From positions 1,674,001 to 1,738,000 of the forward strand of contig NZ_CP010817.1 of assembly GCF_000833025.1 (NCBI RefSeq): DNA of 64,000 nt, in the 5' to 3' direction. The translations under genes were made by a program, and so were the position numbers. Each line of letters opens with the position of its first letter. The first letter of the stretch is position 1. Below, piece by piece: positions 53,999-63,010 of this stretch. The notes under the pieces are model-generated. The model did no database searches. It worked only from the letters and a program-made list of their open reading frames with translations, and was not told the origin of the DNA. Origin of the DNA: Myroides profundi. Lineage in GTDB: Bacteria; Bacteroidota; Bacteroidia; Flavobacteriales; Flavobacteriaceae.

Positions 53999-55447
53999 TT
54001 ATTTTCTTTTATATCCGAATAATTCTTTTTCTTGGATGATTTTAGAAATACCTTCTGGTAATTTTTCTTCCCATCCATTTTGATTTTGTTGTAGCAACTT
54101 CAGTACATCTCTTGAGAAGATAGATAAATGATCTTTTTCATAATCTTCAATATCGATGATTTGGTTGTTCTTTTTGAAGAATTTATACAACTCTTTAATA
54201 TGTAAGTCTACTTTTAGATTAGTAGAGTCTACTATTTGTTCTTCGTTACCTATCATAGGGTATAGGTAGATCTTCATTGTGTTTCTAAATAGCTTTCCTA
54301 AACCTTCTAATATACCTCCTGTTAGATGAGTGTAGTATTTCTCTTCAAAAATATTTAATAAGCTACTAACTCCCATTGCTAATGCAATCTTCTGATCAGT
54401 ATATTTAGAGAAGTATTCTGTAAGTTTATAATATTCTTGGAAATTAGAGATCATTACAGTTTGTCCAAGAGAACATAATAAGTCTGCTCTATCTAAGAAG
54501 TCTATTTCGTCTAATGAACCTTCTGCTAAAAGGTTAGACAAGGTAATTTCAAAAACAACTTTAGTGTTTTCTTTAGCTAAGTTGTTTTGTGTCATGAATT
54601 TATCTAAAGACTTCTGATACATATCCATATTAACGATAGTAACAGGTCTAAAGCTACCTCTAAGTGCTAGTATGTTTTGTTTGTATAAAATGTTAGCTGC
54701 TAGTTCACTACGTCCACTAGGGCTGAACATTACAGCGTCAGTCATTCCATTTTTAACTAACTGTAAGCTCATTAATCGATTGTCTACTGTCTCAAAGATA
54801 GGACCAGAGAAGTTAATACTATCGATTTCGATTTGATCTTTATCTAAGTGATCATAAAGACTGTGAATTAGTTTTTTAGCGTCATGGTGTTGGTAGAATG
54901 CACCATAAATTAGATTCACACCTAAGATACCTAATGTCTCTTGTTGTAGTTTAGAATCTGTTTCTTTGAACTGTATGTGTAGTACTATCTTGTTATACGC
55001 TTGGTTAGAAGCTGTCTGAAACATAATACCTACCCATCCATGTCCTTTGTTTTTCTTAGCGTAGTCAATTGTTGCTACTGTATTGGCATAACTAAAGAAA
55101 GTCTTGTTAGGATTCTCTTCGCGTATTAATCTTTCTTCAATCTTTCTTGTCTCATAATCAAGCATTTTGATTAGGCGACTTTCTGTAACATAACGTCCAT
55201 CTTCTTCAACAGAATAGATAGCGTCACTAAATACTTTATCATAAGCAGACATCGCTTTGGCTACTGTTCTAGAAGAACCACCAGCTCTAAAGAAGTGACG
55301 GACTGTCTCTTGTCCTGCACCGATTTCTGCAAATGTTCCGTAAATGTCGTTGTTAAGGTTGATTTTTAGTGCTTTATCTGAAATGGCAGGGTGATGTTCT
55401 ATTACTCTATCCCCATTTAGTACTAAATCTTCAGCAAAGTTTTTCAT
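53999..55447 (-). CDS. Conserved cytosolic protein of unknown function
   Basis: A 482-residue protein without signal peptide or membrane helices. It reads as well-ordered alpha/beta sequence with conserved-looking stretches such as DIYGTFAEIGAGQETVRHFF, RAGGSSRTVAKAMSAYDK, KGHGWVGIMFQT and FSPSGRSELAANILYKQN. Similar proteins exist in flavobacteria and are sometimes given nucleotidyltransferase names, but I see no HxGH or other nucleotidyltransferase motif. No function is assigned. It is divergent from the PhnP-like gene. Confidence 0.75.
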   Translation of the reverse strand: MKNFAEDLVLNGDRVIEHHPAISDKALKINLNNDIYGTFAEIGAGQETVRHFFRAGGSSRTVAKAMSAYDKVFSDAIYSVEEDGRYVTESRLIKMLDYETRKIEERLIREENPNKTFFSYANTVATIDYAKKNKGHGWVGIMFQTASNQAYNKIVLHIQFKETDSKLQQETLGILGVNLIYGAFYQHHDAKKLIHSLYDHLDKDQIEIDSINFSGPIFETVDNRLMSLQLVKNGMTDAVMFSPSGRSELAANILYKQNILALRGSFRPVTIVNMDMYQKSLDKFMTQNNLAKENTKVVFEITLSNLLAEGSLDEIDFLDRADLLCSLGQTVMISNFQEYYKLTEYFSKYTDQKIALAMGVSSLLNIFEEKYYTHLTGGILEGLGKLFRNTMKIYLYPMIGNEEQIVDSTNLKVDLHIKELYKFFKKNNQIIDIEDYEKDHLSIFSRDVLKLLQQNQNGWEEKLPEGISKIIQEKELFGYKRK

Positions 55448-55504
55448 GAATTAGCTATTTTAAACAAACCTAACAAATATCGTACAACAAAAAAAGATAA
55501 ACCG

Positions 55505-55512
55505 TACTTTTG
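55505..55512 (+). promoter_or_regulatory. -7 box TACTTTTG of the PhnP-like gene
   Basis: The box matches TAnnTTTG. Transcription would start near 55519, downstream of the longer TTG-initiated frame (55510) and just before the TTG at 55531. No clear -33 box. Confidence 0.5.
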
Positions 55513-55530
55513 TGGAAAATTTATGTCATT

Positions 55531-56295
55531 TTGGAAGTATATTTTTTAGGTACGGGTACTTCACAGGGTATTCCGATAATAGGTATAGATCATCCAGTAG
55601 CTCACAGTATAGATTCAAGGGATAAAAGGTTGAGAACATCTGTATTGGTTAAGTGGGATGAACACACTATTTTGATTGACTGTGGACCTGACTTTAGACA
55701 ACAAATGTTGACTGCTGGGTGTAGTAAATTAGATGCAATATTCTTTACTCACGAACATGCTGATCACATCGCAGGATTAGACGAAATAAGACCATTAACC
55801 ATCTTGCATGGCTCGTTGCCAATCTATGCTCAAGAAAGAGTAATAAAAGCCTTAGAGAGAAGATATGATTATATTTTTACCAAAGAAGATAGATATCCTG
55901 GGGCTCCTAGTGTAGAAGAGCATAGCATTACTTCACAAGATACCATTACGATAGGGGAGAAGACTATTATTCCTATTGATGTAATGCATGGGCCTTTGCC
56001 TATATTGGGGTATAGATTGGGAGATTTAGTCTATATCACAGATGCTAAGTACATCACAGATGAAGAGGTCGAAAAGATAAAAGGGTGTAAGGTTTTAATT
56101 GTAAATGCTTTGCGTATTAAGGATCACCCTACTCATTTTAGTTTAGAGGAGTCGCTTGCTTTTATTGATAAAATAAAACCAGAGAAAGCTTATTTAACTC
56201 ATATAGCACAAGACTTAGGTTTTCATAAAGATGTAGAAAATATACTTCCAAAAGATGTATATTTGGCGTACGACAATTTAAAAATCACTATATAA
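55531..56295 (+). CDS. MBL-fold phosphodiesterase, PhnP-like
   Basis: A protein of about 254 residues starting L/M-EVYFLGTGTSQGIP, the hallmark of the PhnP-like (phosphoribosyl cyclic phosphodiesterase) branch. Other ligands are in DCGPDFRQQML, the HxHxDH motif THEHADHIAGLD, MHGPLPILGYR, YITDAKYI and LTHIAQDLG. It probably hydrolyses a cyclic phosphodiester in the cytosol. The start codon is TTG at 55531: it follows the -7 box at the right distance and gives the family's N-terminus; the TTG at 55510 overlaps the promoter. Confidence 0.86.
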   Translation: MEVYFLGTGTSQGIPIIGIDHPVAHSIDSRDKRLRTSVLVKWDEHTILIDCGPDFRQQMLTAGCSKLDAIFFTHEHADHIAGLDEIRPLTILHGSLPIYAQERVIKALERRYDYIFTKEDRYPGAPSVEEHSITSQDTITIGEKTIIPIDVMHGPLPILGYRLGDLVYITDAKYITDEEVEKIKGCKVLIVNALRIKDHPTHFSLEESLAFIDKIKPEKAYLTHIAQDLGFHKDVENILPKDVYLAYDNLKITI

Positions 56296-56309
56296 TTTAT
56301 TATCACATT

Positions 56310-56804
56310 ATGAAACATAAAGCTTTCTTTTACCTATTCCTTTTTTCACTTGTAATTCTTGTTCTTCTATATGCCAATAATAAGAATATGTATAAGATGG
56401 AGGGGAAGAAGATAGAAATAGCTCATAAACGCATTGATATTGTTCGAGATTCATTAAAAGAAGTTACTAAGGATTTTAATGAGGCAAATTATTTTTCTAT
56501 CGAGTACAATGAAGATGCACAAGAGTATTTTAATTACAAAACAATAGATCAATCTCTAACTTCTATAAAAGAAGAGGTATTGGCCTTAAACCATCAAGAT
56601 AATGGTAATCCATTAGTTCCTTATGGAGTGATTAATGGAGAGAAATGTGTAATTAATAAAGTTAAAGTTCTAAATCATAGATGGATAATTGCTGATTTTT
56701 ATGCAGGAGCTGTTCATGGAGAAGTTTTAATTAAGTATTTTTACACAGAGGGTAAACCTACGGAGTTTAAGACCATAGATACTGTTATGTACGCTACGAA
56801 GTAG
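56310..56804 (+). CDS. Membrane-anchored or exported protein of unknown function
   Basis: A 164-residue protein with an N-terminal hydrophobic helix (residues 4-22, AFFYLFLFSLVILVLLY) that is an anchor or uncleaved signal. It is followed by a helical segment (EGKKIEIAHKRIDIVRDSLK) and a beta-rich end (CVINKVKVLNHRWIIADFYA). I do not recognise it, though the C-terminal half reads like a conserved small domain. It starts 14 bp after the PhnP-like gene and is probably co-transcribed. Confidence 0.72.
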   Translation: MKHKAFFYLFLFSLVILVLLYANNKNMYKMEGKKIEIAHKRIDIVRDSLKEVTKDFNEANYFSIEYNEDAQEYFNYKTIDQSLTSIKEEVLALNHQDNGNPLVPYGVINGEKCVINKVKVLNHRWIIADFYAGAVHGEVLIKYFYTEGKPTEFKTIDTVMYATK

Positions 56805-56831
56805 TGTCGTCTAATATAAAAATAGAGTAGT

Positions 56832-57374
56832 ATGAAAAAGTCAATAAGTTTGTTTGTTATATTGTTACTTACTATGACGTCCTGTGATTTCATCTTGAAA
56901 GATAATAAAGATGATAATGCAAAAGGAATGGTCGTAACAGACGGAAGTACTGAGATCGTAACGCTAGATGAAGATGATGAAGTATTGGGGTGTGCTTATT
57001 CAGCTGGATATCGTTGGAGTGAGTTAGAGAATAACTGTATTCGTATATTCGAGATAGGGTTTAGACTTAATCCAATAGGGTTAGAAGAGGATACAACAGA
57101 GGATAATGCTTTAGAGGATAATAGTGTTAGCTGTTTTGTTACTTATGCTAAGGATAAAAAGAAAGCAGAAATATTTTTGCCAAATCATAAAAAAGGGATT
57201 GTTTTAGATCTTACTAAAGATAAGAGTGCTTATATAAACGATGGTTGGGAATTATCTAATGAAGGGATGGTTTTAAAACACAGAGGAGAGACTGCCTTTA
57301 CAGCGGCAAAGACTATAGAATTAAAAATCATTAACTCTGATCAACCGATAGAGGAAGATGTTCATGAAGAATAA
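56832..57374 (+). CDS. Small lipoprotein of unknown function
   Basis: A 180-residue lipoprotein: signal, lipobox MTSC and Cys19 followed by DFILKDNKDDN. The mature protein is acidic with a few Cys (VLGCAYSAGYRW; ENNCIRIFEIGFRL). No known domain recognised. It follows the anchored protein gene by 27 bp and ends the operon at a strong terminator. Confidence 0.72.
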   Translation: MKKSISLFVILLLTMTSCDFILKDNKDDNAKGMVVTDGSTEIVTLDEDDEVLGCAYSAGYRWSELENNCIRIFEIGFRLNPIGLEEDTTEDNALEDNSVSCFVTYAKDKKKAEIFLPNHKKGIVLDLTKDKSAYINDGWELSNEGMVLKHRGETAFTAAKTIELKIINSDQPIEEDVHEE

Positions 57375-57394
57375 AACATAATTAAGTTATGTAT

Positions 57395-57435
57395 AAAAAA
57401 GTAAGGCTAGTGTATAACACTAGCCTTACTTTTTT
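57395..57435. terminator. Bidirectional terminator, 19-bp stem
   Basis: A perfect 19-bp stem with core GTAAGGCTAGTGT and its complement, a 3-nt loop ATA, and A and T runs on both sides. It lies between convergent genes. Confidence 0.93.
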
Positions 57436-57437
57436 TA

Positions 57438-58091
57438 TTACTCTTCTAAAAGGAATTCTTTGAAATCTCTGAAGTTTAGTGGATGTACTCCATGTCCTAC
57501 AGGGTATTCTTTATAAGTATGCTTGACAGCTAAACTTGTAAGAATTGTAGGTGTTCTTCTTGCCCAATCAATAGGTATAACCTGATCAACTGTTCCGTGA
57601 GATGCAAATAATCTCAGTTTGCTTAAGTTGTTTTCTTTATAGTTTTTTGCAATGATATTTTCATTGAAGTAACCACTTAAGGCAACTACTTTATTTACCT
57701 TTTCAGGATAAGATAAAGCGATAGCATAGCTAAGTATAGCTCCTTGGCTAAACCCGACTAAGTTAACATTGTTAGCATCTATAGGGTATTTTGCTACAAG
57801 TTCGTCAATAAAACGAACAATTAAATCTCTTGATTCAATCGCTTGGTTGTCATCTGAGAATTTGTTAGCATCTGCATCAAAGGTAATAGCGTACCAAGCA
57901 TATCCGTAAGGAGGTACTGTATATGGTGCACGTGCAGATATAACATAGTAGTCATCTGGTAATTCAGGAGCGAAAGAGAATAAGTCTTCTTCATTGCTAC
58001 CATACCCATGTAATAAGATAATTACTGGATTTTTGTCCTTTATTACTTTAGGCTCTTGAATTAAGTATGAAATTGAAAGTGATGTATCCAT
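57438..58091 (-). CDS. Alpha/beta hydrolase, phospholipase/carboxylesterase family
   Basis: A 217-residue cytosolic serine esterase. It has the oxyanion region ILLHGYGSNEEDLF, the nucleophile in LVGFSQGAILSYA (G-F-S-Q-G), a catalytic Asp in HGTVDQVIP and a His in VGHGVHP. The family hydrolyses small esters or lysophospholipids. It starts 2 bp after the DUF4870 gene; both follow the dihydroorotase-like gene. Confidence 0.9.
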   Translation of the reverse strand: MDTSLSISYLIQEPKVIKDKNPVIILLHGYGSNEEDLFSFAPELPDDYYVISARAPYTVPPYGYAWYAITFDADANKFSDDNQAIESRDLIVRFIDELVAKYPIDANNVNLVGFSQGAILSYAIALSYPEKVNKVVALSGYFNENIIAKNYKENNLSKLRLFASHGTVDQVIPIDWARRTPTILTSLAVKHTYKEYPVGHGVHPLNFRDFKEFLLEE

Positions 58092-58093
58092 AA

Positions 58094-58438
58094 TTAAGCT
58101 GATAATTTGTCAAACCATTTTTGGAAATATACGCCAATTTTTGGTAATGGCTTAATTTCACTGTTTATTGCTCCTGCAAAACTATAAACCCAAAGTAGGA
58201 AGAAACAGAAGTAAAAAGGCCCTGAAATCATCCAAGAATCAAAACGACCTGCTGTATAAGCAAGTGCATAAAAGAATAACCAAATTCCAAAAGATTGTTT
58301 GATATAAAAACCAGCAAATCTATTCTTAGGTTCTAGGTTCATAAAAATAGCAATAAGACAACCTATAATAGTTATATGTGACACGATGGCCATGGTCTTA
58401 CCTGTTTTGATCTCCTTTTCGTTAAAAGTCTTCAGCAT
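58094..58438 (-). CDS. DUF4870-type small membrane protein
   Basis: A 114-residue membrane protein with about three helices, among them TMAIVSHITIIGCLIAIFMN with the early His, then RFAGFYIKQSFGIWLFFYA and FYFCFFLLWVYSFAGAIN. The pattern fits DUF4870 (Tic20-like). No function known. Middle gene of a three-gene minus-strand unit. Confidence 0.82.
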   Translation of the reverse strand: MLKTFNEKEIKTGKTMAIVSHITIIGCLIAIFMNLEPKNRFAGFYIKQSFGIWLFFYALAYTAGRFDSWMISGPFYFCFFLLWVYSFAGAINSEIKPLPKIGVYFQKWFDKLSA

Positions 58439-58455
58439 TATGTATATTGATTAAT

Positions 58456-59706
58456 TTATTTTAGAGTCTTTTTGTCTCCGTTTACTACTCCGTATACTTC
58501 ACCATTCATTGGATGGTTTAAGAAAGCAGAGTTTTTAGATTTTGACAAGATGTTTTCTTTTGTGAAACTGTATTCTTTTGAAGGATTAAATAAAGTGATA
58601 TTTACTTTATTACCTTCTTTGATAGATGGTGTGTCTATTTTAAAGATAGTTCTAGCACTAGTCAATTTATCTACTATAACTTCTAAAGGTAGTACTGTAT
58701 TAAGCGCAGCAAATGCTGACTCTAAACCAATAGTTCCATTAGAAGCACTGTTGAATTCTAGTTTTTTGTGTTCAATGTCTAGCGGGTTATGCTCTGAAGT
58801 GATACAGTCGATAGTTCCGTCTAGTACTCCATTGATCAAAGCTTGTCTAGTAGCTTCATCTCTTAGGGGAGGATATACTTTAAAACGAGTGTCGAAGTCT
58901 GCTAGTTTCTCATCTGTCATCGTTAATAAATGAACAGCAGTACTACAAGTAACATTTAGTCCTTTTTGTTTTGCTTCTTTGATTAACTCTACTGATCTTG
59001 CAGTTGATATTGTTGGGAAGTGTACTTTTCCTCCAGTATATTCTAATAAAAATAGATTACGTGCTATTTGTAATTCTTCTGCTAGAGTAGGGATTCCTTT
59101 TAAGCCTAATTTAGTGCTTTCTACGCCTTCATTAGCTACTCCTTTACCTTTGATGCTATTGTCTTGCGAAAAGGCGATAATTAGCCCGTCGAAGTCTTGT
59201 ACATATTGCAGAGCAATTTTTAATACATTGGCATTTTGAATAGGCTTTTTGTAATCACCAAAAGCAATAGCTCCTGCATTTTTCATGTCAAATAACTCTG
59301 CTAGGTCTGTTCCTTCTGATTTTACAGTAAGTGCTCCAATAGGAAATACCTCTGTGGTCTGTCCAAGAGCTTTTTGTTTAATAAAACTTACTATACTTTG
59401 TGAATCAGTGATAGGATGGGTGTTAGGTTCGACTGCGATTTGTGTGAATCCACTTTTAGCAGCTACTTCTAAACCGTGAGCGATATTCTCTCTTTCTTCG
59501 AATCCTGGCTCTCCTAAACAAACAGAACTGTCAAACCAACCTTGAGAAACGTGTAGGTTATCATACTTGATTTGTTCGAATTGGTCATTTTCTATTTGAT
59601 TAGCGATTTTAGTAATAAGGCCATTTTCGACTTGAATGTCAACTGTCTGGTTGTGAAATGGGCTAGTAGGATCGATTACTTTTGCAGCTTTTAAAATGAT
59701 ATTCAT
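58456..59706 (-). CDS. Dihydroorotase-like protein with missing metal ligands
   Basis: A 416-residue amidohydrolase-fold protein whose backbone follows dihydroorotase (GNEG-like NEGVESTKLGLKGIPTLAEE; FDTRFKVYPPLRDE; NGTIGLESAFA). The zinc-binding residues are mostly absent. The HxH of the first strand is S61-V-C63 (WFDSSVCLGEPG). The second-site His of the usual H-x-E-D is a Ser (AFSQDNS). The HxxHxST segment is VHFPTIST, and the final Asp motif is SEHNP. It is probably non-catalytic, perhaps a structural partner like Pseudomonas PyrC'; that role is inference. A minus-strand -7 box TATTTTTG (59751-59758) precedes it. Confidence 0.87.
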   Translation of the reverse strand: MNIILKAAKVIDPTSPFHNQTVDIQVENGLITKIANQIENDQFEQIKYDNLHVSQGWFDSSVCLGEPGFEERENIAHGLEVAAKSGFTQIAVEPNTHPITDSQSIVSFIKQKALGQTTEVFPIGALTVKSEGTDLAELFDMKNAGAIAFGDYKKPIQNANVLKIALQYVQDFDGLIIAFSQDNSIKGKGVANEGVESTKLGLKGIPTLAEELQIARNLFLLEYTGGKVHFPTISTARSVELIKEAKQKGLNVTCSTAVHLLTMTDEKLADFDTRFKVYPPLRDEATRQALINGVLDGTIDCITSEHNPLDIEHKKLEFNSASNGTIGLESAFAALNTVLPLEVIVDKLTSARTIFKIDTPSIKEGNKVNITLFNPSKEYSFTKENILSKSKNSAFLNHPMNGEVYGVVNGDKKTLK

Positions 59707-59820
59707 TTTCTGTGAAGTAGTTTTTAATTAGTGATGTGTTGTTATTTGTACAAAAATAGGTTTTATTTCTATTTTATCATATTTACAATTCGTGAAAAAA
59801 GAGCAAAAAAAATACATCCC

Positions 59821-60576
59821 TTAATTGGATGTATTTTTCTTTTTTGAAGCTAATAGCTTAGAATTATCATAGCAATCATTTAATGCTTGATAAATCTGGA
59901 AGTCTGTAGCGGTATAGATAAACTTGTCTGTGTAATTACAGTTTTGAAGAGATTTTACGATATCCTCTCTTGTGATTTCTAATAAGCCACAAACAATCTC
60001 TCTGTCATATCTGGTCTGCATTAAAGCAATCATATTCTGATCTTCTTTAATAGCTTCGATTTTCTTAAGTTTTTTATCTTTTCCTTTAAATAGGTTGTAC
60101 ACAGCATCAACAGGGCTAAAGAAAGTACCCATAGCTGTACCATAATAAGGAGTTTTATTTTGTCTATAGAAGTCAAACTGCATTTTTTCGTTTAATTCAA
60201 TTAGTTTGGTATCCACTTCTAAGTACCCAGTTAAGTCAAATTTCTTAATAAGAATTTCGTCTAGTTCTATTGTGTTTTCTGTAAAGTAAATCTTTAGATT
60301 CTCGTTGTTTAACCAATCGTTGGTTACTTTAAGTTTAATAGGGATATAACCAGGGTAGGATAGGTGTATAGAATCATTAAGATTGGCTTCTACTGTGAAA
60401 GAACCATCTCTCTTACTGATTGTACCTTTGACTTGGCTAATATTGATGACATTCACATCATCTACTGGTAAAAATGATTTGTCATTTAGAATAGTTCCTT
60501 TAACACTAGTGCGATCTTGAGCCGCTACAGTTAAAACAGAAAGTATTATAAATAAAAAAACTGTAAAATTTCTCAT
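59821..60576 (-). CDS. Exported CarboxypepD_reg-like domain protein
   Basis: A 251-residue protein. The signal peptide ends in VAAQ, followed by a carboxypeptidase-regulatory-like beta-sandwich at about residues 22-105 (SVKGTILNDKSFLPVDDVNVIN; KGTISKRDGSFTVEANLND). The remaining helical domain (about 115-250) is of unknown role. Such proteins are common envelope components in Bacteroidota. Single gene. Confidence 0.82.
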   Translation of the reverse strand: MRNFTVFLFIILSVLTVAAQDRTSVKGTILNDKSFLPVDDVNVINISQVKGTISKRDGSFTVEANLNDSIHLSYPGYIPIKLKVTNDWLNNENLKIYFTENTIELDEILIKKFDLTGYLEVDTKLIELNEKMQFDFYRQNKTPYYGTAMGTFFSPVDAVYNLFKGKDKKLKKIEAIKEDQNMIALMQTRYDREIVCGLLEITREDIVKSLQNCNYTDKFIYTATDFQIYQALNDCYDNSKLLASKKKNTSN

Positions 60577-60646
60577 ACTTTTTAAGATTGCTTAAAAGTA
60601 AAAGATATTTTACAGTTTTGTATGCTATTTTAAAAAAATTAACAAA

Positions 60647-62530
60647 TTAGTTTCTTCTAGTTCTTCTAGATGAATCTCCTTCGCTACTTCTTCTAGATCC
60701 GCGTTCGTTACGAGGAGCTCTTTCTGATGATCTGTCTGATCTTCTTTCTCCACGTCCTTCAGATGATGATCTATCCGATCTTCTCTCTCCACCTCTGAAT
60801 CCTCCTTCAGATGATCTATTAGATGATCTTCTTTCACCACCTCTAAATCCACCTTCAGATCTTCTTTCTCCACCTCTGAATCCACCTTTACGGTTGTTAT
60901 GGTCACGGCGTCCACCGTTTCTACCACCATCATTGTTAGAAATTTCAACATTCACACGGCGTCCTTGATATTCAAGACCGTTTAATGTTTCCATTACTTT
61001 TTCAGCGTGTTCAGCTTCAGTGTTGAAGAATGAGAAACCATCTTTTACATCAACTTTGAATAAGTCATCACGACCTAACTCTAAAGTATCACGTAAGAAA
61101 TCTTTTAACGTCATCCAGTCTAAGTTATCCTTAGCACCTAAGTTAACGAAGAAACGTACTGCTCCGTCTGTAGGAACTTCTTTAGAATTGTTTCTTCCAG
61201 CAGATACACTAGATAAGCTGTTAGAAGCTTTTTGGTAGTATTCTAAGAATCTATTAAATTCAACAGAAACTACTTTTTTAATGATTTCTTCTTTGTCGAA
61301 GTCTTTTAATAACTCAGTAATTGCAGGTAAATAAGCCTCAATCTCTGTGTTAACTTCTACTTCTTTAATTCTATTCGCTAAGTGGAACAATTGAATTTCA
61401 CAAATCTCAATTCCAGATGGAACTGGTTTCTCTTCAAATTTAGTTTTGATGATTCTTTCGATTTGTTGAATTTTTCTTAATTCACTTTTCGTTACGATAA
61501 CCATAGAAGTACCTGATTTACCAGCACGTCCAGTACGTCCACTACGGTGAGTATACGTTTCGATTTCGTCAGGTAATTGGTAGTTTACTACGTGAGTAAT
61601 GTCATCTACGTCGATACCACGAGCAGCAACGTCAGTAGCTACAAGCATTTGTATCTGTTTACCACGGAATGATTTCATTACTGCGTCACGTTGAGCTTGA
61701 GATAAGTCTCCGTGTAATGCAGCAGCGTTGTATCCATCCTCGATAAGTTTTTCAGCAATAGATTGCGTATCTCTCTTTGTTCTACAGAACACTACAGAGA
61801 AAATATCTGGATTTGCATCTGCTAAACGTTTAAGCGCTGGGTAGCGGTCTCTAGCAGATACTAAATAAAATTCATGACTTACATTAGTATTACCTTGGTT
61901 TTTATGACCTACAGTAATTTCTTCTGGAGTTTTCATAAACTCTCTTGCGATGCGCGCAACCTCTTGCGGCATAGTAGCAGAGAATAACCATGTGTTTTTT
62001 TCTTTTGGAGTATCCGCTAAAATAGACGTGATATCCTCATAGAATCCCATGTTAAGCATTTCATCTGCTTCATCTAGGATACAGTAATTAATGTTTTTAA
62101 TGTTAACCATACCACGGTTAATCATGTCTTGCATTCTACCAGGAGTAGCGACGATAATTTGTGCTCCACGTTTTACGTCTTTTGCCTGTTCTGTAATGCT
62201 AGCCCCTCCATAAACAGCTACTGAATGAAGTCCTTTTACATACTTCGAGTACTGTTTGATTTCGTTTGCGATTTGCAAACATAACTCTCTAGTCGGCGAT
62301 AAGATAAGACCTTGTGTATTCTTATTAGAAACGTCTATCTTCTGAATCAAAGGAAAACCAAAAGCTGCGGTTTTCCCAGTCCCCGTTTGGGCTAACGCAA
62401 CAATGTCGGTATCTTTCTCTAATAGTAATGGAATCGCCTTTTGCTGGATCTCTGATGGATTTTCAAATCCCATATCCTTGATCGCAGATAAAAGAGATTC
62501 ATTTAATCCTAATTGTTCGAAATTGTTCAT
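60647..62530 (-). CDS. DEAD-box RNA helicase with DbpA-like RNA-binding domain and RGG-rich tail
   Basis: A 627-residue ATP-dependent RNA helicase. Motifs are in order: Q motif (FENPSEIQQKAIPLLL), motif I AQTGTGKTAAFGFP, Ia SPTRELCLQI, II DEAD, III SAT, then VATDVAARGIDV and HRSGRTGRAG. Residues about 455-535 are a DbpA-type RNA-binding domain (VRFFVNLGAKDNLDWMTL). The last 95 residues are Gly/Arg/Ser/Glu-rich with repeated GGFRGGERRS. It fits the DeaD/CsdA group that acts in ribosome assembly and cold growth. A minus-strand -7 box TATATTTG (62550-62557) precedes the ATG. Confidence 0.93.
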   Translation of the reverse strand: MNNFEQLGLNESLLSAIKDMGFENPSEIQQKAIPLLLEKDTDIVALAQTGTGKTAAFGFPLIQKIDVSNKNTQGLILSPTRELCLQIANEIKQYSKYVKGLHSVAVYGGASITEQAKDVKRGAQIIVATPGRMQDMINRGMVNIKNINYCILDEADEMLNMGFYEDITSILADTPKEKNTWLFSATMPQEVARIAREFMKTPEEITVGHKNQGNTNVSHEFYLVSARDRYPALKRLADANPDIFSVVFCRTKRDTQSIAEKLIEDGYNAAALHGDLSQAQRDAVMKSFRGKQIQMLVATDVAARGIDVDDITHVVNYQLPDEIETYTHRSGRTGRAGKSGTSMVIVTKSELRKIQQIERIIKTKFEEKPVPSGIEICEIQLFHLANRIKEVEVNTEIEAYLPAITELLKDFDKEEIIKKVVSVEFNRFLEYYQKASNSLSSVSAGRNNSKEVPTDGAVRFFVNLGAKDNLDWMTLKDFLRDTLELGRDDLFKVDVKDGFSFFNTEAEHAEKVMETLNGLEYQGRRVNVEISNNDGGRNGGRRDHNNRKGGFRGGERRSEGGFRGGERRSSNRSSEGGFRGGERRSDRSSSEGRGERRSDRSSERAPRNERGSRRSSEGDSSRRTRRN

Positions 62531-62927
62531 ATAAATATTAAAATAGCCGCAAATATACTACTATTCAAATTATAATTGTAGTTATTGCAGGTTTATTATT
62601 CGAAAATAATTTAAACGCCTGTTTTGAGCGTTTTTTTTAAAGATAATGTAATGATGTATCTTCCTTTTTATAATTTTTATTTTGCTTAAAAGTGTCTATA
62701 TCATGAATGTTGTGTCATAATAAGTACTTTTTATACACTTTATATATCTTTCTTTTATTTAACAAATAGCAAGAGTGGACTTATTCTAGTTTTATAGTAT
62801 TTAATTCACTTTATTCTTAATAAGTCATTCAGACATAGCGAAAAGTATGCCGAAATATAAGATTAGATGTCGTAATAGAACTTTAATAGAGAGAAACAAA
62901 CAGTTCATAAGATGTTTTTTATATCAG
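62531..62927. other. AT-rich spacer before hicAB
   Basis: No gene. A short hairpin with a T run (AAACGC and GCGTTT, 62613-62640) lies here, but no plus-strand gene ends before it, so its purpose is unclear. Confidence 0.45.
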
Positions 62928-62996
62928 TAAGTAACATTTTAGTTACTTATTAGTGTGTTGTAACAAAAATGTTACTTATCTTTGTTGTAACACAAC
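62928..62996 (+). promoter_or_regulatory. Promoter-operator region of hicAB
   Basis: GTAAC/GTTAC motifs occur at least five times. TAAGTAACAT (62928-62937) is an inverted copy of ATGTTACTTA (62969-62978), and GTTGTAAC is repeated directly (62957 and 62985). A -7 box TATCTTTG (62977-62984) lies inside. The last copy is within 16 bp of the hicA ATG. This looks like an operator array for the HicB HTH domain. Confidence 0.65.
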
Positions 62997-63010
62997 TAAA
63001 CTACTTTATT

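Noticed and set aside
60625..60951. 108-codon minus-strand frame over the helicase tail
   Set aside because: An alternate frame of the repeat-rich tail; gives a Val/Glu/Asp repeat with no gene context.
62613..62640. Rho-independent terminator upstream of hicAB
   Set aside because: Only a 6-bp stem, and no plus-strand gene ends before it; not listed as a terminator.
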